Notes under the pieces: model-generated | Database searches by the model: none | What the model was told of the DNA's origin: nothing | The model's input: only the letters and a program-made list of their open reading frames with translations | Source of the DNA: Microbacteriaceae bacterium | GTDB taxonomy: Bacteria; Actinomycetota; Actinomycetes; Actinomycetales; Microbacteriaceae | Reading direction: 5' to 3' | Length of the DNA: 64,000 nucleotides | NCBI GenBank assembly: GCA_019638805.1 | Contig: JAHBTA010000002.1 | Location: 656,978-720,977, forward strand | Shown here: positions 18,320 through 26,480 of the stretch, piece by piece | Position numbering within the stretch: the stretch's first letter is position 1 | Layout of the letters: each line of letters starts with the position of its first letter | Made by a program: the position numbers and the translations under genes

Positions 18320-18421
18320 CTACTGGCAGCTGTCGCAGTACAGGTCCTCCATCGGATCAACCGGTACGCCATAGCCGCCGACCAGCACGGTCTCCTCGAC
18401 CGCGACGCTCTCGCCGTTCAT
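18320..18421 (-). CDS. Detached C-terminal redox tail of NrdA (33 codons)
   Basis: A 33-codon frame whose ATG overlaps the nrdA stop (ATGA). It ends PMEDLYCDSCQ, the Cys-x-x-Cys tail that normally closes the large subunit of class I ribonucleotide reductases and re-reduces the active-site disulfide. The main NrdA frame ends without such cysteines. Adding one G to the G6 run at 18430-18435 would join the two frames into a single protein with a normal linker (...RGFGGAEPMNGES...). So this is either a sequencing or assembly indel, a ribosomal frameshift, or a genuinely separate peptide coupled to NrdA. I rate the indel or frameshift as most likely. Confidence 0.65.
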   Translation of the reverse strand: MNGESVAVEETVLVGGYGVPVDPMEDLYCDSCQ

Positions 18422-20865
18422 CGGCTCAGCCCCCCGAACCCGCGGCGGGCCGGGGCGGCGGCCGGAGCGGTGCCGTGCGAGGCGGCCGCGCCCGCGCCGG
18501 CCGCGGCAGCGGAGATCTCCTCCGCCTTGTTGACCTTGACGCTGGTCTGCTCCGCGGTGTGGCGCGGCTTCATGTGCAGGTAGTAGGTGGTCTTGACCCC
18601 GCGCTCCCAGGCCGCGTAGTAGATGTCCATCATGTCGCCGAGGTCGCGCGTCTCGAGGTACATGTTGCGGCTGATGGCCTGATCGATCCACTTCTGGGCG
18701 CGCGCCGCCACCTCCAGGAACGCGTACGGCGAGAGCTGGAAGCTGGTCTTGTAGACCGCCTTCAGTTCCTCCGGGATCGCCTCGATGCCCTGGATGTCGC
18801 CCTGCGACCGCAGGATCGACTCGCGCACCTGCTCCCAGATCCCGAGTCGCTGCAGGTCGTGCACCAGATTGCGGTTCACCTCGAGGAACTTGCCGTTGCT
18901 GGTGGCCCGGCTGAAGATCTGCGAGAACTGCGGGTCCAGACCCGGCGTGGTCCCCGCGACCAGCCCGATGGATGCCGTGGGCGCGATCGCCATGAGGGTC
19001 GCGTTACGCATGCCCCCCTTCACCTTGGCGCGCAGGGCGTCCCAGTCGAGCCGGGTCGTGCGGGAGACCTTGATCTCGACGCCGCGGTCGGCCTCGGTCA
19101 GGGCGATCGAGTCGAAGGGCACCATCCCCTGCGACCACCGGCTGCCCGCGAAGTTGTCGTAGGTGCCCCGCTCGCGCGCGAGGTCGGCCGACTCGTCGAT
19201 GGCCGCGTAGGAGACGTGCTCCATGATCTCGTCCATGAGGTCGTAGGCCTCCTCGCTCTCGTAGGAGAGCCCGAGGCGCTCGACGACATCGGTGAAGCCC
19301 ATGACGCCCAGGCCGATCGCGCGGTTGGCCTTGTTGGCGTGGTCGGCCTCCTTCACCGAGCTCTCGGTGATGTCGATGAGGTTGTCCAGCTGGCGGACGG
19401 CGCTGCGGGCGCTGCCCTCCATGAGCGTCCAGTCGAAGCCGAGCACGCCATCCGTGCCCTCGACGAGGTGGGTCGAGAGGTTGATGGAGGCGAGGTTGCA
19501 GACCGAGATGTTCTCGCCGTCCTGCGGGAGGCAGATCTCGGTGCACAGGTTGGAGAGGTGGATCGTGCCCGTGTTGTTGTTGAGGGCGCGGTTGTTGATG
19601 GTGTCCTTCCAGGTCAGCCACGGGTGGCTGGTGGTCTGGAGGCTCATCAGGATGTCCTTGAACTGGGCCCGCGCGGAGATCTTCTGGAACATCCGCAGCT
19701 CGCCCGCCTCGGCCTGGGCGATGTACTCCGCGTAGCGCGCCGAGAACGCGGCCCCGTACAGCTCGTTGAGGTCGGCGACCTCGAGCGGGTCGAAGAGGTA
19801 CCAGTCGTCGTCGTTCTGCACGCGCTTCATGAACTCGTCGCTGATCCAGACCGCGGTGTTGGCGGTGCGGGTGCGGCGGTACGGGTCGCCGGAGTTCTGT
19901 CGCAGGTCGAGGAACTCGGGGAAGTCGAGGTGCCAGTTCTCCATGTAGAAGCACAGGGCGCCGAACTTCTTGCCACCGCGGCTCACCGCGCGCAGCACCG
20001 AGTCGATGGTGTGCATGAACGGGATCGGCCCGGTCGAGGTGGTGTTGTTCGAGCGGATGGGCGAACCCTGCGAGCGCAGCTTGGTGACCGAGAGGCCAAT
20101 GCCGCCCGTGCCCTTGGTCAGCCACATGACGTCGCGCACGCTCTTGGCGATGTGCTCGATGTCGTCGTGCATCTCCATGACGAAGCAGTTCGACAACTGC
20201 GGGTACGCCGTGCCGGCGTTGACGAGCGTCGAACCCGCGGCCAGGTACTCGAGCTTGGACATCTTCTCGTAGAACTCGAGGGCGTGCGCCGTCGGGTCGG
20301 TCTCGTTGAGCGCGAGGCCCATGGCGATGCGCATCCAGAAGTACTGCGGCACCTCGAGCGGGTCGTTGTTGCGCGCCTTGATGCCGTACCGGTTGTTGAG
20401 GGTGACGACGCCGATGTACTTGAGCAGCCCGTCGCGCGCGGGCTCGAGCGCCTCGGCGAGCCGATCGAGGTCGTAGAGCTTGAGGAAGCGGGAGTCGAAG
20501 AGGTTCTCTTCGACGCCGCGCTCGATGGTCGAGCGGAAGTGCTGGGCGTGGAGGGACTTGAGCTCGTCGTCGGTCTCGTAGTCGCCGAGCACGCGCTTGT
20601 AGATGGTCTTGAGCAGCAGGCGCGCGGCCACGGTGTCGAACTGCGGGTCGTCCTTGACGTTCTGCAGCGCCACCTGGATGACGGCCTCGTCGAGCTGCTG
20701 GGTCGTGATGCCGTCGAAGAGCGTGAGCTCGAGCTCCGAGGCGATCTGGGTGACCCAGGTGATGTTCTCATCGAGCCCGCGGCTGGCGTGCTCGATCGCG
20801 AGATTGATCTTGTTGGCGTCGTAGGGCTCGCGCTGTCCGTTGCGCTTGACGACCGTGATGCTCAC
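18418..20865 (-). CDS. nrdA: Ribonucleotide reductase large subunit
   Basis: An 815-residue class I reductase that converts ribonucleoside diphosphates to the deoxy forms. The N-terminal ATP-cone starts ITVVKRNGQREPYDANKIN. Active-site cysteines are Cys227 (QLSNCFVM), Cys441 (SNLCTEICLP) and Cys456 (ISVCNLASIN), equal to the redox pair and the thiyl-radical Cys of the Escherichia coli enzyme. The GTG at 20865 is the start because AAGGAGAG lies eight bases upstream. The frame stops after ARRGFGGLSR without the C-terminal CxxC tail, which is found on the next, overlapping frame. Two NrdR-like boxes and DnaA-box-like sites precede the gene. Confidence 0.92.
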   Translation of the reverse strand: MSITVVKRNGQREPYDANKINLAIEHASRGLDENITWVTQIASELELTLFDGITTQQLDEAVIQVALQNVKDDPQFDTVAARLLLKTIYKRVLGDYETDDELKSLHAQHFRSTIERGVEENLFDSRFLKLYDLDRLAEALEPARDGLLKYIGVVTLNNRYGIKARNNDPLEVPQYFWMRIAMGLALNETDPTAHALEFYEKMSKLEYLAAGSTLVNAGTAYPQLSNCFVMEMHDDIEHIAKSVRDVMWLTKGTGGIGLSVTKLRSQGSPIRSNNTTSTGPIPFMHTIDSVLRAVSRGGKKFGALCFYMENWHLDFPEFLDLRQNSGDPYRRTRTANTAVWISDEFMKRVQNDDDWYLFDPLEVADLNELYGAAFSARYAEYIAQAEAGELRMFQKISARAQFKDILMSLQTTSHPWLTWKDTINNRALNNNTGTIHLSNLCTEICLPQDGENISVCNLASINLSTHLVEGTDGVLGFDWTLMEGSARSAVRQLDNLIDITESSVKEADHANKANRAIGLGVMGFTDVVERLGLSYESEEAYDLMDEIMEHVSYAAIDESADLARERGTYDNFAGSRWSQGMVPFDSIALTEADRGVEIKVSRTTRLDWDALRAKVKGGMRNATLMAIAPTASIGLVAGTTPGLDPQFSQIFSRATSNGKFLEVNRNLVHDLQRLGIWEQVRESILRSQGDIQGIEAIPEELKAVYKTSFQLSPYAFLEVAARAQKWIDQAISRNMYLETRDLGDMMDIYYAAWERGVKTTYYLHMKPRHTAEQTSVKVNKAEEISAAAAGAGAAASHGTAPAAAPARRGFGGLSR

Positions 20866-20986
20866 TCGATCTCTCTCCTTCTCGTGCCCGCGCGCACGCT
20901 CACAAACCGGACTCCCCCGCCTTCTCGGCGGGCAGAGATCGCCCCCGGGAAGCCCCGCCGGCGCCCGTTCCTGCCGCGCGGTTCGA

Positions 20987-21035
20987 CCACTATATATCGG
21001 GGCGCTGACACCAGCACAACCACTACATCTTGTGG
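20987..21035 (-). promoter_or_regulatory. Pair of NrdR-like boxes upstream of nrdA
   Basis: CCACTATATATCGGGG (20987-21002) and CCACTACATCTTGTGG (21020-21035) resemble the NrdR box ACACTATATATAGTGT. They lie 33 bases apart, close to three helical turns, as is usual for NrdR pairs. NrdR represses nrd operons when dATP is high. The A/T-rich first box could also contain the nrdA -10. Confidence 0.6.
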
Positions 21036-21052
21036 GCGTGTCGTGCACAGAA

Positions 21053-21089
21053 TGTGGATAAGTCCGCCGACTTCTCCACACTTTCCACA
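21053..21089. promoter_or_regulatory. DnaA-box cluster upstream of nrdA
   Basis: TGTGGATAA (21053-21061) is a perfect consensus DnaA box on the minus strand. TTCTCCACA (21072-21080) and CTTTCCACA (21081-21089) are one- or two-mismatch boxes on the plus strand. DnaA boxes upstream of nrdA are known in Escherichia coli, where DnaA ties nucleotide supply to replication initiation. Confidence 0.5.
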
Positions 21090-21209
21090 GCCCGAATGGG
21101 CCCGGAACCACAGCCCGGAGGGCTCGGATCCGGCCGCTCGGAGGACCCCTCGTGACCCCCACTATGCTCCGGGCCACCGACATCGGCGGTCGCCTAGAGT
21201 GGGAAGGCT

Positions 21210-22436
21210 GTGAACACCTACGCCGACCTGCTGCGAACGCCGGGAGTCGCCCGGATCATCGCCGCGCAGCTGACGGCGCGGTTCCCCGGCGGCATGATCT
21301 CGCTCGGCTTCCTGCTGCACCTCGAGCGCATCTTCGACTCCTACGGCGCGGCCGGCATCGTGCTCGCCGCGACGAGCATCGGGCAGGCGATCTCCGGTCC
21401 GCTCACGAGCCGGCTCATGGGTGTACTGGGGATGCGGCGCGTCCTCATCGTGACCATCGCGATCTGCGCATCCGCCCTCACGGCGATCGCGCTGGCCGAG
21501 CTCCCGCTGTGGGCTTACGTCGTGCTCGGCGCGATCACGGGCCTGAGTTACCCGCCCATTCAGCCCGCCGTCCGCACCATCTACCCCAAGATGGTCAACG
21601 GCCGGCAGCTCACGCCGCTCTTCTCGCTCGACGCCTCCGCGCAGGAGATCATCTGGGTCGCCGGCCCCGTCATCGTTACCTTCGTGGGCACCCAGGTCTC
21701 CACGGTCGCGGGCGTCCTGCTCTCGGTGGTCTTCCTGGTCGGCGGCGGTGCGTGGTTCGTGTCCTCGCCCGAGGTGGGGCGCGTGCGCATCCCGCGCAGC
21801 AAGCGCCGGTTCGGCGCGGTGCTGGGCAGGCCGGCCGTGCTCATCTCGACCGCGGTCGGATTCTTCGTGGTGGGCTCCTGCGCGGCCATCGAGGCCGGGG
21901 TGGTCGCCACCTTCGGCGACGGCGGGGCGGAATCGGGCATCGTGCTGGCGATCTGGGCGATCGCGTCCCTCGTGGGCGGGCTCTCGTTCGGCCACCTGCC
22001 GATCGGGCCGTGGGCGCTCGCGCGACGCATCTTCGTGGTCTTCGTCGGCGCGGTCCTGGCGATCTTCGCCTTCGAGTTCTGGACGCTCTCGCTCACCCTG
22101 GTCATCGCGGGCGTCTGCCTGGCTCCGGCGCTCGCCGTGATGTTCTCGGCGGTCTCCGCGAGCGTCAAGTTCAGCGACACCGCCGAGGCCTACGGCTGGG
22201 TCGGCACCGGGCAGCTCATCGGAGCGGCCGCCGGCTCGGCCATCGCCGGGTTCCTCATCGACGCGCTGCGCTCGGGCTCGACGACCGGTTCGGCCGGGGC
22301 GTTCTGGGCATCGGCCGGGTTCGCCCTGCTCGCGCTCGCGGTCTCGGCGATCTTCGCCCGGTCGATGCCCGACCTCCGGGGACGGGACGCGAGTCCCATC
22401 CCCGACACCGAGGCGATCCCGACGACGCCCTCCTGA
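21210..22436 (+). CDS. MFS transporter, drug-exporter type
   Basis: A 408-residue membrane protein with about twelve hydrophobic segments in two halves of six. GPLTSRLMGVLGMRRVLIV between the second and third segments is the cytoplasmic loop motif A of the major facilitator family, and LSYPPIQPAVRTIYPKMV resembles the region after helix 4-5 of drug exporters. It is probably a proton-driven exporter with unknown substrate. The GTG at 21210 follows GGAAGG and a TAGAGT box. It is divergent from nrdA and nearly abuts the convergent ABC-2-type permease gene (six bases). Confidence 0.85.
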   Translation: MNTYADLLRTPGVARIIAAQLTARFPGGMISLGFLLHLERIFDSYGAAGIVLAATSIGQAISGPLTSRLMGVLGMRRVLIVTIAICASALTAIALAELPLWAYVVLGAITGLSYPPIQPAVRTIYPKMVNGRQLTPLFSLDASAQEIIWVAGPVIVTFVGTQVSTVAGVLLSVVFLVGGGAWFVSSPEVGRVRIPRSKRRFGAVLGRPAVLISTAVGFFVVGSCAAIEAGVVATFGDGGAESGIVLAIWAIASLVGGLSFGHLPIGPWALARRIFVVFVGAVLAIFAFEFWTLSLTLVIAGVCLAPALAVMFSAVSASVKFSDTAEAYGWVGTGQLIGAAAGSAIAGFLIDALRSGSTTGSAGAFWASAGFALLALAVSAIFARSMPDLRGRDASPIPDTEAIPTTPS

Positions 22437-22442
22437 CCCGCG

Positions 22443-23477
22443 TCAGGCGGTCGCCGATTCGACGGCGGGGGCGGATGCGGCACCCACCTCCCGCGCGCGA
22501 CCCACGACGAGCAGGGCGAGGCCCGCAATCGCCCAGATGACCAGCACGAGCCAGGGTCCCCCGGCATCCGCCGACGGGAAGTAGGACAGATCACGCAGCA
22601 GGGTCGCGCCCGCCCCGGGCGGGAAGGCCTGACCCACCGCGCCCCATGGCTCCGGCAGGAACTCGACGGGCGTCGCGACCGAGGCCAGCGGAATGGCGAA
22701 GAGCACGAACGTCACGGCGCCGAGCGCGAGGCCGGCCCGGCCGAGCAGGCTGCCGAGGCCTGCCACGGTCGCGCCGATCGCGAGGATGCCGAGCCCGATC
22801 GCGGCGGCGTTGACGAGGTACGACCCCTGGAGGATCCCGAGCCAGCCCTGCAGGATGCCCGCGAGCGAAAGCCCGGCGACGATCGCGTAGACCAGGAGCG
22901 CGACGAGGCGCCGCATCCGCCCCGGCACGGCGAGTGAGAGTAGCACGCCGCCGAGGATCCCGCCGATCGTGACGGGCAGCACGGCCGAGGCCAACCCGGC
23001 GCCGCGCGCGTCGGTGTCGGCGAGCGGGACCACGTCGGTGACCTTCACGGTCACGGTCGGCGCGTCGATGCCGGCTTGCGCGGCCTGCGCGTCGGCGACC
23101 TGCTGCAGCTGCGCCTGGAGCCCGGTCGCGATCGCGCCGAGCGCCTGCGCGGCAACCGGGCTCGCGGCGGAGGCGGTCAGCACCTCGGGCGCGGTGCCCA
23201 GCACGATGGCGCCGTAGGCCTCGCGGTGCTCGATGGCGGCGACCGCGGCATCCCGGTCGTCGACGGCGGTGATCTCGACGGCGCCGTCGGCATTCTGCTC
23301 GACCGCGGCGGCGAGCTGCTCGACCGCAGCGGCGGGCCCAGCGGCGACGACGGGCAACCCCTTGGGCTCGGAGGTCAGCACGGGCCAGAGGAAGGCGAGG
23401 ACGATCAGCGAGATCGCCAGGGTGAGCACGACGGGCACCGCGAACACGCGGACCCACGGCGAGGGGTGTGCGGACAT
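22443..23477 (-). CDS. ABC-2/DUF3533-type membrane permease
   Basis: A 344-residue membrane protein. One N-terminal helix (VFAVPVVLTLAISLIVLAFLWPVL) is followed by an external domain of about 140 residues and then five or six C-terminal helices (from VLPVTIGGILGGVLLSLAVPG to the end). This one-plus-five arrangement is that of ABC-2 type permeases and DUF3533/YhgE-like proteins, often linked to export of toxic compounds. No ATPase is nearby. A TetR gene is divergent, with a palindromic operator between them, so it is likely repressed until a TetR ligand appears. Substrate unknown. Confidence 0.75.
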   Translation of the reverse strand: MSAHPSPWVRVFAVPVVLTLAISLIVLAFLWPVLTSEPKGLPVVAAGPAAAVEQLAAAVEQNADGAVEITAVDDRDAAVAAIEHREAYGAIVLGTAPEVLTASAASPVAAQALGAIATGLQAQLQQVADAQAAQAGIDAPTVTVKVTDVVPLADTDARGAGLASAVLPVTIGGILGGVLLSLAVPGRMRRLVALLVYAIVAGLSLAGILQGWLGILQGSYLVNAAAIGLGILAIGATVAGLGSLLGRAGLALGAVTFVLFAIPLASVATPVEFLPEPWGAVGQAFPPGAGATLLRDLSYFPSADAGGPWLVLVIWAIAGLALLVVGRAREVGAASAPAVESATA

Positions 23478-23497
23478 GGCCAGGCCTTCCCTTTCAA

Positions 23498-23520
23498 AAC
23501 GAATGTTCGTTCTTTATAAT
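23498..23520. promoter_or_regulatory. TetR operator and promoter between permease and tetR
   Basis: AACGAATGTTCGTT (23498-23511) is a perfect 6-2-6 palindrome. TATAAT (23515-23520) on the plus strand lies 17 bases after TTTCAA (23492-23497), and TATAAA on the minus strand (23513-23518) faces the permease. The operator would therefore block both divergent promoters. A second plus-strand box, TAGAGT at 23557-23562, lies seven bases before the tetR ATG. Confidence 0.6.
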
Positions 23521-23569
23521 GGACCCGCCGGAACCGGGAGTCAAGGCCCCACCCCATAGAGTCGGAACG

Positions 23570-24172
23570 ATGCCCAAAGTCAGCGAGAAGCACCGCGCCG
23601 CGCGCCGCGATCAGATCGTGGATGCCGCCCTGCGCTGCTTCTCCACGCGCGGCTTCCAGCGCACCTCGATGGCGGACATCATCGCGGAGTCCGGCCTCTC
23701 CGCCGGCGCGATCTACGGGCACTTCGAGAGCAAGCAGCAACTCGTGATCGCCGTAGCCCAGCGCATCCTCGGCAACCGGATGGCCGAGTTCGGAAGCCGG
23801 CTCGAGACGGGCGAGCTTCCCCCGCCCAGCTTCATGCTGCGGCTCATGATGGAGGGTCTGCGCGGCGAGCTGCGCGACACCGGCGTTCTGCTGCAGCTCT
23901 GGGGTGAGGCGGTGACCGACCCCGAGATGTCCGGCCTGATCGGGCCGATCTTCCAGCGGGTCCGCGGGCTCATCGGGCCCTACCTGCACAGGTGGGCGAC
24001 CGAACGGCGCGGGCTCGGCGGCGAGGCGGCCGAGGTGTGGGCGAACGACGTGATCATGGTGGTCATCGGCATCGCCCAGGGCTATGTCGTGCAATCCGCC
24101 CTCCTGCCCGGCTTCGACGGCGAGGCCTACCTGCGCGGCGTGTCCGCGATCCTGGACGGGGATCCGGCGTGA
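23570..24172 (+). CDS. TetR-family regulator
   Basis: A 200-residue regulator. The N-terminal TetR helix-turn-helix is complete: RDQIVDAALRCFSTRGFQRTSMADIIAESGLSAGAIYGHFESKQQLV (about residues 13-60). The C-terminal ligand domain is helical, with LRLMMEGLRGELRDTGVLLQLWGEA. The start at 23570 follows a TAGAGT box by seven bases. It is divergent from the permease, with a perfect palindrome in the shared promoter, so it very likely controls that gene and itself. Its stop overlaps the GTG start of the following hydrolase gene. Confidence 0.88.
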   Translation: MPKVSEKHRAARRDQIVDAALRCFSTRGFQRTSMADIIAESGLSAGAIYGHFESKQQLVIAVAQRILGNRMAEFGSRLETGELPPPSFMLRLMMEGLRGELRDTGVLLQLWGEAVTDPEMSGLIGPIFQRVRGLIGPYLHRWATERRGLGGEAAEVWANDVIMVVIGIAQGYVVQSALLPGFDGEAYLRGVSAILDGDPA

Positions 24173-24876
24173 GCCGGCGCGCGGTGCTGCTGCACGGACT
24201 CAGCTCGAGCCCGGACGGCTGGTGGCGTGTGCGCGCCTTCCTCGAGGAGCGCGGGTGGGAGGTCGAGACGCCCGCACTGCTGGGTCACGGCGGGCGGGGT
24301 CCCGCGCCGCGCTACGTGCTGGAGGACTACGTCGACGATCTGCGCGGGCTGCGCACGGACCTGCTCGCGGACCTGCTCGTCGGGCACTCGCTCGGCGGAG
24401 CCGCCGCGACCATGCTCGCCGCCGCCGACCCGGACGTGGCCGAGCGCCTCATCCTGCTCGACCCGGTCTGGCACGTGCCTGTGGCAGAGCTGCCCGCGGT
24501 GGCCGCCGAGCAGGTCGCCGAACTCGCGAACGACGAGGCCTCCCTCCGGGAGTCGAAGCCGCATTGGGACGAACGCGACGTGCAGGCCAAGCTCGCCGCG
24601 ATCCGCTCGGTGCAGCCGGATGCCGTGGCTCGCACGTTCGCGGAGGCCCGAACCTGGGACATCCGCCCCGATGCCGCGCGCCTGCGCACCCCGACCCTGG
24701 TGCTCGGCGGTGACCCGGCCGTGTACACCATGCTCGAACCGGCCGACGCGCACGCGGCGGCGGAGGCGTCCGGCGCCATCGACTACGTGGTGATCGAGGG
24801 CGCGGGTCACTCCCCGCATCGAGACGAGCCCGAGGCGACCCTCGAGGCGATCGGCGCCTGGCTCGCGCGCGGCTGA
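24169..24876 (+). CDS. Alpha/beta hydrolase
   Basis: A 235-residue alpha/beta hydrolase-fold protein. The oxyanion region is AVLLHGLSSSPDGWW, the nucleophile elbow is VGHSLGGAAAT (Ser in G-x-S-x-G), the acid is probably in LVLGGDPAV and the final His is in EGAGHSPHRDEP, the classical triad order. It starts with GTG overlapping the TetR stop by four bases, so it belongs to the tetR operon. It may act on a compound handled by the permease, but the substrate is unknown. Confidence 0.85.
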   Translation: MSRRAVLLHGLSSSPDGWWRVRAFLEERGWEVETPALLGHGGRGPAPRYVLEDYVDDLRGLRTDLLADLLVGHSLGGAAATMLAAADPDVAERLILLDPVWHVPVAELPAVAAEQVAELANDEASLRESKPHWDERDVQAKLAAIRSVQPDAVARTFAEARTWDIRPDAARLRTPTLVLGGDPAVYTMLEPADAHAAAEASGAIDYVVIEGAGHSPHRDEPEATLEAIGAWLARG

Positions 24877-24886
24877 GCCGCGCCGC

Positions 24887-25867
24887 TCACCAGTGCGGGT
24901 GCACCGCCGCGCGGAAGCGGCGGTCGTAGAGCTCGCGCACGGCGCCCGTGAACTCCTCGCCGAGCGGCGGCACATCGCCCGCCGCGGCGTTCGCGCGCGC
25001 CTGCTCCGGGGTGCGGGCGCCCGGGATGACCGTCGTGACCCCGGGCAGCTGCGCGACCCAGGCCAGCGCCGCGATCGAGGGCTGGAGCCCGTGGGACGCG
25101 GCGAGCGCGGCGAACTCGCGCGCGGCATCCACGCCCTCGTCGTAGTCGACGCCCGAGAAGGTCTCCCCGCGGTCGAAGGCCTCGCCGTGCCGGTTGAAGC
25201 TGCGGTGATCGTCCGGGCCGAACGCGGTGTCGTGCCCATAGCGGCCCGAGAGCAGGCCGCTCGCGAGCGGGACGCGAGCGATGATGCCGACCCCGGCATC
25301 CATGGCAGCGGGCAGCACCTCGTCGAGGGGCTTCAGCCGGAAGGCGTTGAGGATGATCTGCACGCTCGCGACGTTCGGTCGTGCGATCGCCATGAGCGCC
25401 TCGGCGCAGGTCTCGACGCTCACCCCGTACGCGGCGATCGTCCCGTCGGCCACGAGCGCGTCGAGGTCGTCGAAGACCCGGTCGGTTGCGTACACCGGGG
25501 TGGGCGGGCAGTGCAGCTGCACCAGGTCGAGGGTGTCCATGCCGAGGTTGCGGCGCGAGCGGTCGGTCCAGGCGCGGAAGTTCTCTGCCGTGTAGTTCTC
25601 AGGCACCTGCTCGACGCGGCGGCCCATCTTGGTGGCGACGAAGACGCCCGGGTGCTCCCGCCGCCACGCGCCGATGATCGACTCGCTGCGACCGTCGCCG
25701 TAGACGTCGGCGGTGTCGAAGAAGGTGACCCCGGCATCCCGCGAGGCGTCGAGCACGGCGCGCGCGTCGCCCTCGCTCACCTCGCCCCAGTCGGCACCGA
25801 GTTGCCAGGTGCCGAGCCCGATGGCCGTGACGGTGCGGTCGGTGGGGCCGAGGGTGCGCGTGTCCAT
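24887..25867 (-). CDS. Aldo/keto reductase
   Basis: A 326-residue AKR-superfamily oxidoreductase of the larger, voltage-channel-beta-like branch. The tetrad is seen in FFDTADVYGDGRSE (Asp, Tyr), VATKMGRR (Lys) and LVQLHCPP (His). The N-terminus RTLGPTDRTVTAIGLGTWQLG and the C-terminal VTTVIPGARTPEQARANAAA are typical. NADPH-dependent reduction of small carbonyls is expected. A TAGGCT box lies six bases before the ATG. The gene converges on the hydrolase with a ten-base gap and no clear terminator. Confidence 0.88.
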   Translation of the reverse strand: MDTRTLGPTDRTVTAIGLGTWQLGADWGEVSEGDARAVLDASRDAGVTFFDTADVYGDGRSESIIGAWRREHPGVFVATKMGRRVEQVPENYTAENFRAWTDRSRRNLGMDTLDLVQLHCPPTPVYATDRVFDDLDALVADGTIAAYGVSVETCAEALMAIARPNVASVQIILNAFRLKPLDEVLPAAMDAGVGIIARVPLASGLLSGRYGHDTAFGPDDHRSFNRHGEAFDRGETFSGVDYDEGVDAAREFAALAASHGLQPSIAALAWVAQLPGVTTVIPGARTPEQARANAAAGDVPPLGEEFTGAVRELYDRRFRAAVHPHW

Positions 25868-25873
25868 CGCGTC

Positions 25874-25879
25874 AGCCTA
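25874..25879 (-). promoter_or_regulatory. -10 box of the aldo/keto reductase gene (leaderless type)
   Basis: TAGGCT on the minus strand, six bases before the ATG at 25867. Confidence 0.45.
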
Positions 25880-25914
25880 TGGCCCGCCTCGGGCGACGAC
25901 CGGCGCTGCCGTCG

Positions 25915-26199
25915 TCATCGGTCGTAGACCTCGCGTCGATGCCCGGCCCTCACAACGGACACGATCAGCTCCGAGTCGAAAACGTCGTAGATCACCCGGT
26001 ACTCGCCGATCCGAATGCGCCAGGCCGTCTTCTCGCCCGTCAGCTTCTTCGCTCCGTGCGGTCTGGGATCCTCAGCCAGATCCTCGATCCCATCGAGGAT
26101 GCGGTCACGCGCCGGACGTGGAAGCTTCTTCACCTGGCGCGCCGCCGCCGTGGTGAACTCGACGCGGAGCTCACGGGGCGAGGTCGGCACGCAGCTCAT
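25915..26199 (-). CDS. RelE/ParE-family toxin
   Basis: About 94 residues. RVEFTTAAARQVKKLPRPARDRILDGIEDLAEDPRPHGAKKLTG and then AWRIRIGEYRVIYDVFDSELIVSVVRAGHRREVYDR form a complete RelE-type mRNA interferase; the basic residues on the last strands and the final Tyr are typical of the active site. The start is uncertain: an ATG at 26199 or a GTG at 26190, both inside the end of the antitoxin gene. The overlap and order (antitoxin first) fit a Phd/RelE operon. The toxin is expected to cleave ribosome-bound mRNA. Confidence 0.88.
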   Translation of the reverse strand: MSCVPTSPRELRVEFTTAAARQVKKLPRPARDRILDGIEDLAEDPRPHGAKKLTGEKTAWRIRIGEYRVIYDVFDSELIVSVVRAGHRREVYDR

Positions 26200-26434
26200 C
26201 GAGCGACACGCGTGTGCCGTCATCCTCTTCCTTCGCCGCACGATAGGCGGCGACGTCCTGGGCCATCTCGAACTCTTCGAGCGCCTCCAGGTCGGCCACG
26301 CTCACGACCACGGCGGCGAGCTTGCCGTTGCGGGTGACGCCGATGCGCTCGCCCGCGTACATCGTGCGACCGAGGACGTCGGAGAGCTGGCTCCGCAGTT
26401 CGCGCGTGGAGATTCTTGTGGTCACCGTGTCCAT
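26171..26434 (-). CDS. Phd/YefM-family antitoxin
   Basis: An 87-residue antitoxin. TTRISTRELRSQLSDVLGRTMYAGERIGVTRNGKLAAVVVSVADLEALEEFE is the Phd/YefM DNA-binding fold; the acidic C-terminus (EEDDGTRVSLDELRADLAP) would wrap the toxin. It overlaps the RelE gene. I chose the ATG at 26434; an in-frame GTG at 26470 lies inside a palindromic operator and is less likely. The family represses its own promoter, alone or with the toxin. Confidence 0.87.
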   Translation of the reverse strand: MDTVTTRISTRELRSQLSDVLGRTMYAGERIGVTRNGKLAAVVVSVADLEALEEFEMAQDVAAYRAAKEEDDGTRVSLDELRADLAP

Positions 26435-26461
26435 ACCGGCAATGGTAGCGGATAACGTAAC

Positions 26462-26471
26462 TGTGTACACA
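26462..26471. promoter_or_regulatory. YefM-type operator palindrome
   Basis: TGTGTACACA is a perfect 10-bp palindrome containing TGTACA, the core bound by YefM-YoeB in Escherichia coli. It lies 28 bases before the antitoxin ATG and just after the end of the hydrolase gene upstream. Confidence 0.6.
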
Positions 26472-26480
26472 ATTCCGCGG

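Larger units (their letters stand above)
20866..21209. other. Intergenic region between nrdA and the MFS gene
   Basis: The only gap above 300 bases in the window. Nearest nrdA it holds the ribosome binding site and GC-rich leader; at 20987-21035 there are two NrdR-like boxes; at 21053-21089 there is a cluster of DnaA-box-like words; towards the MFS gene there is a TAGAGT box at 21195-21200. I see no small gene or structured RNA in it. Confidence 0.7.

Noticed and set aside
17629..21213. A 1,194-codon open frame opposite nrdB and nrdA.
   Set aside because: It is the mirror of two well-recognised genes, rich in Arg/Val/Glu/His with no domain. Long antisense frames are expected at this GC content.
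26434..26470. The GTG at 26470 as antitoxin start.
   Set aside because: It lies inside the TGTGTACACA operator palindrome; the ATG at 26434 gives the normal Phd/YefM N-terminus.
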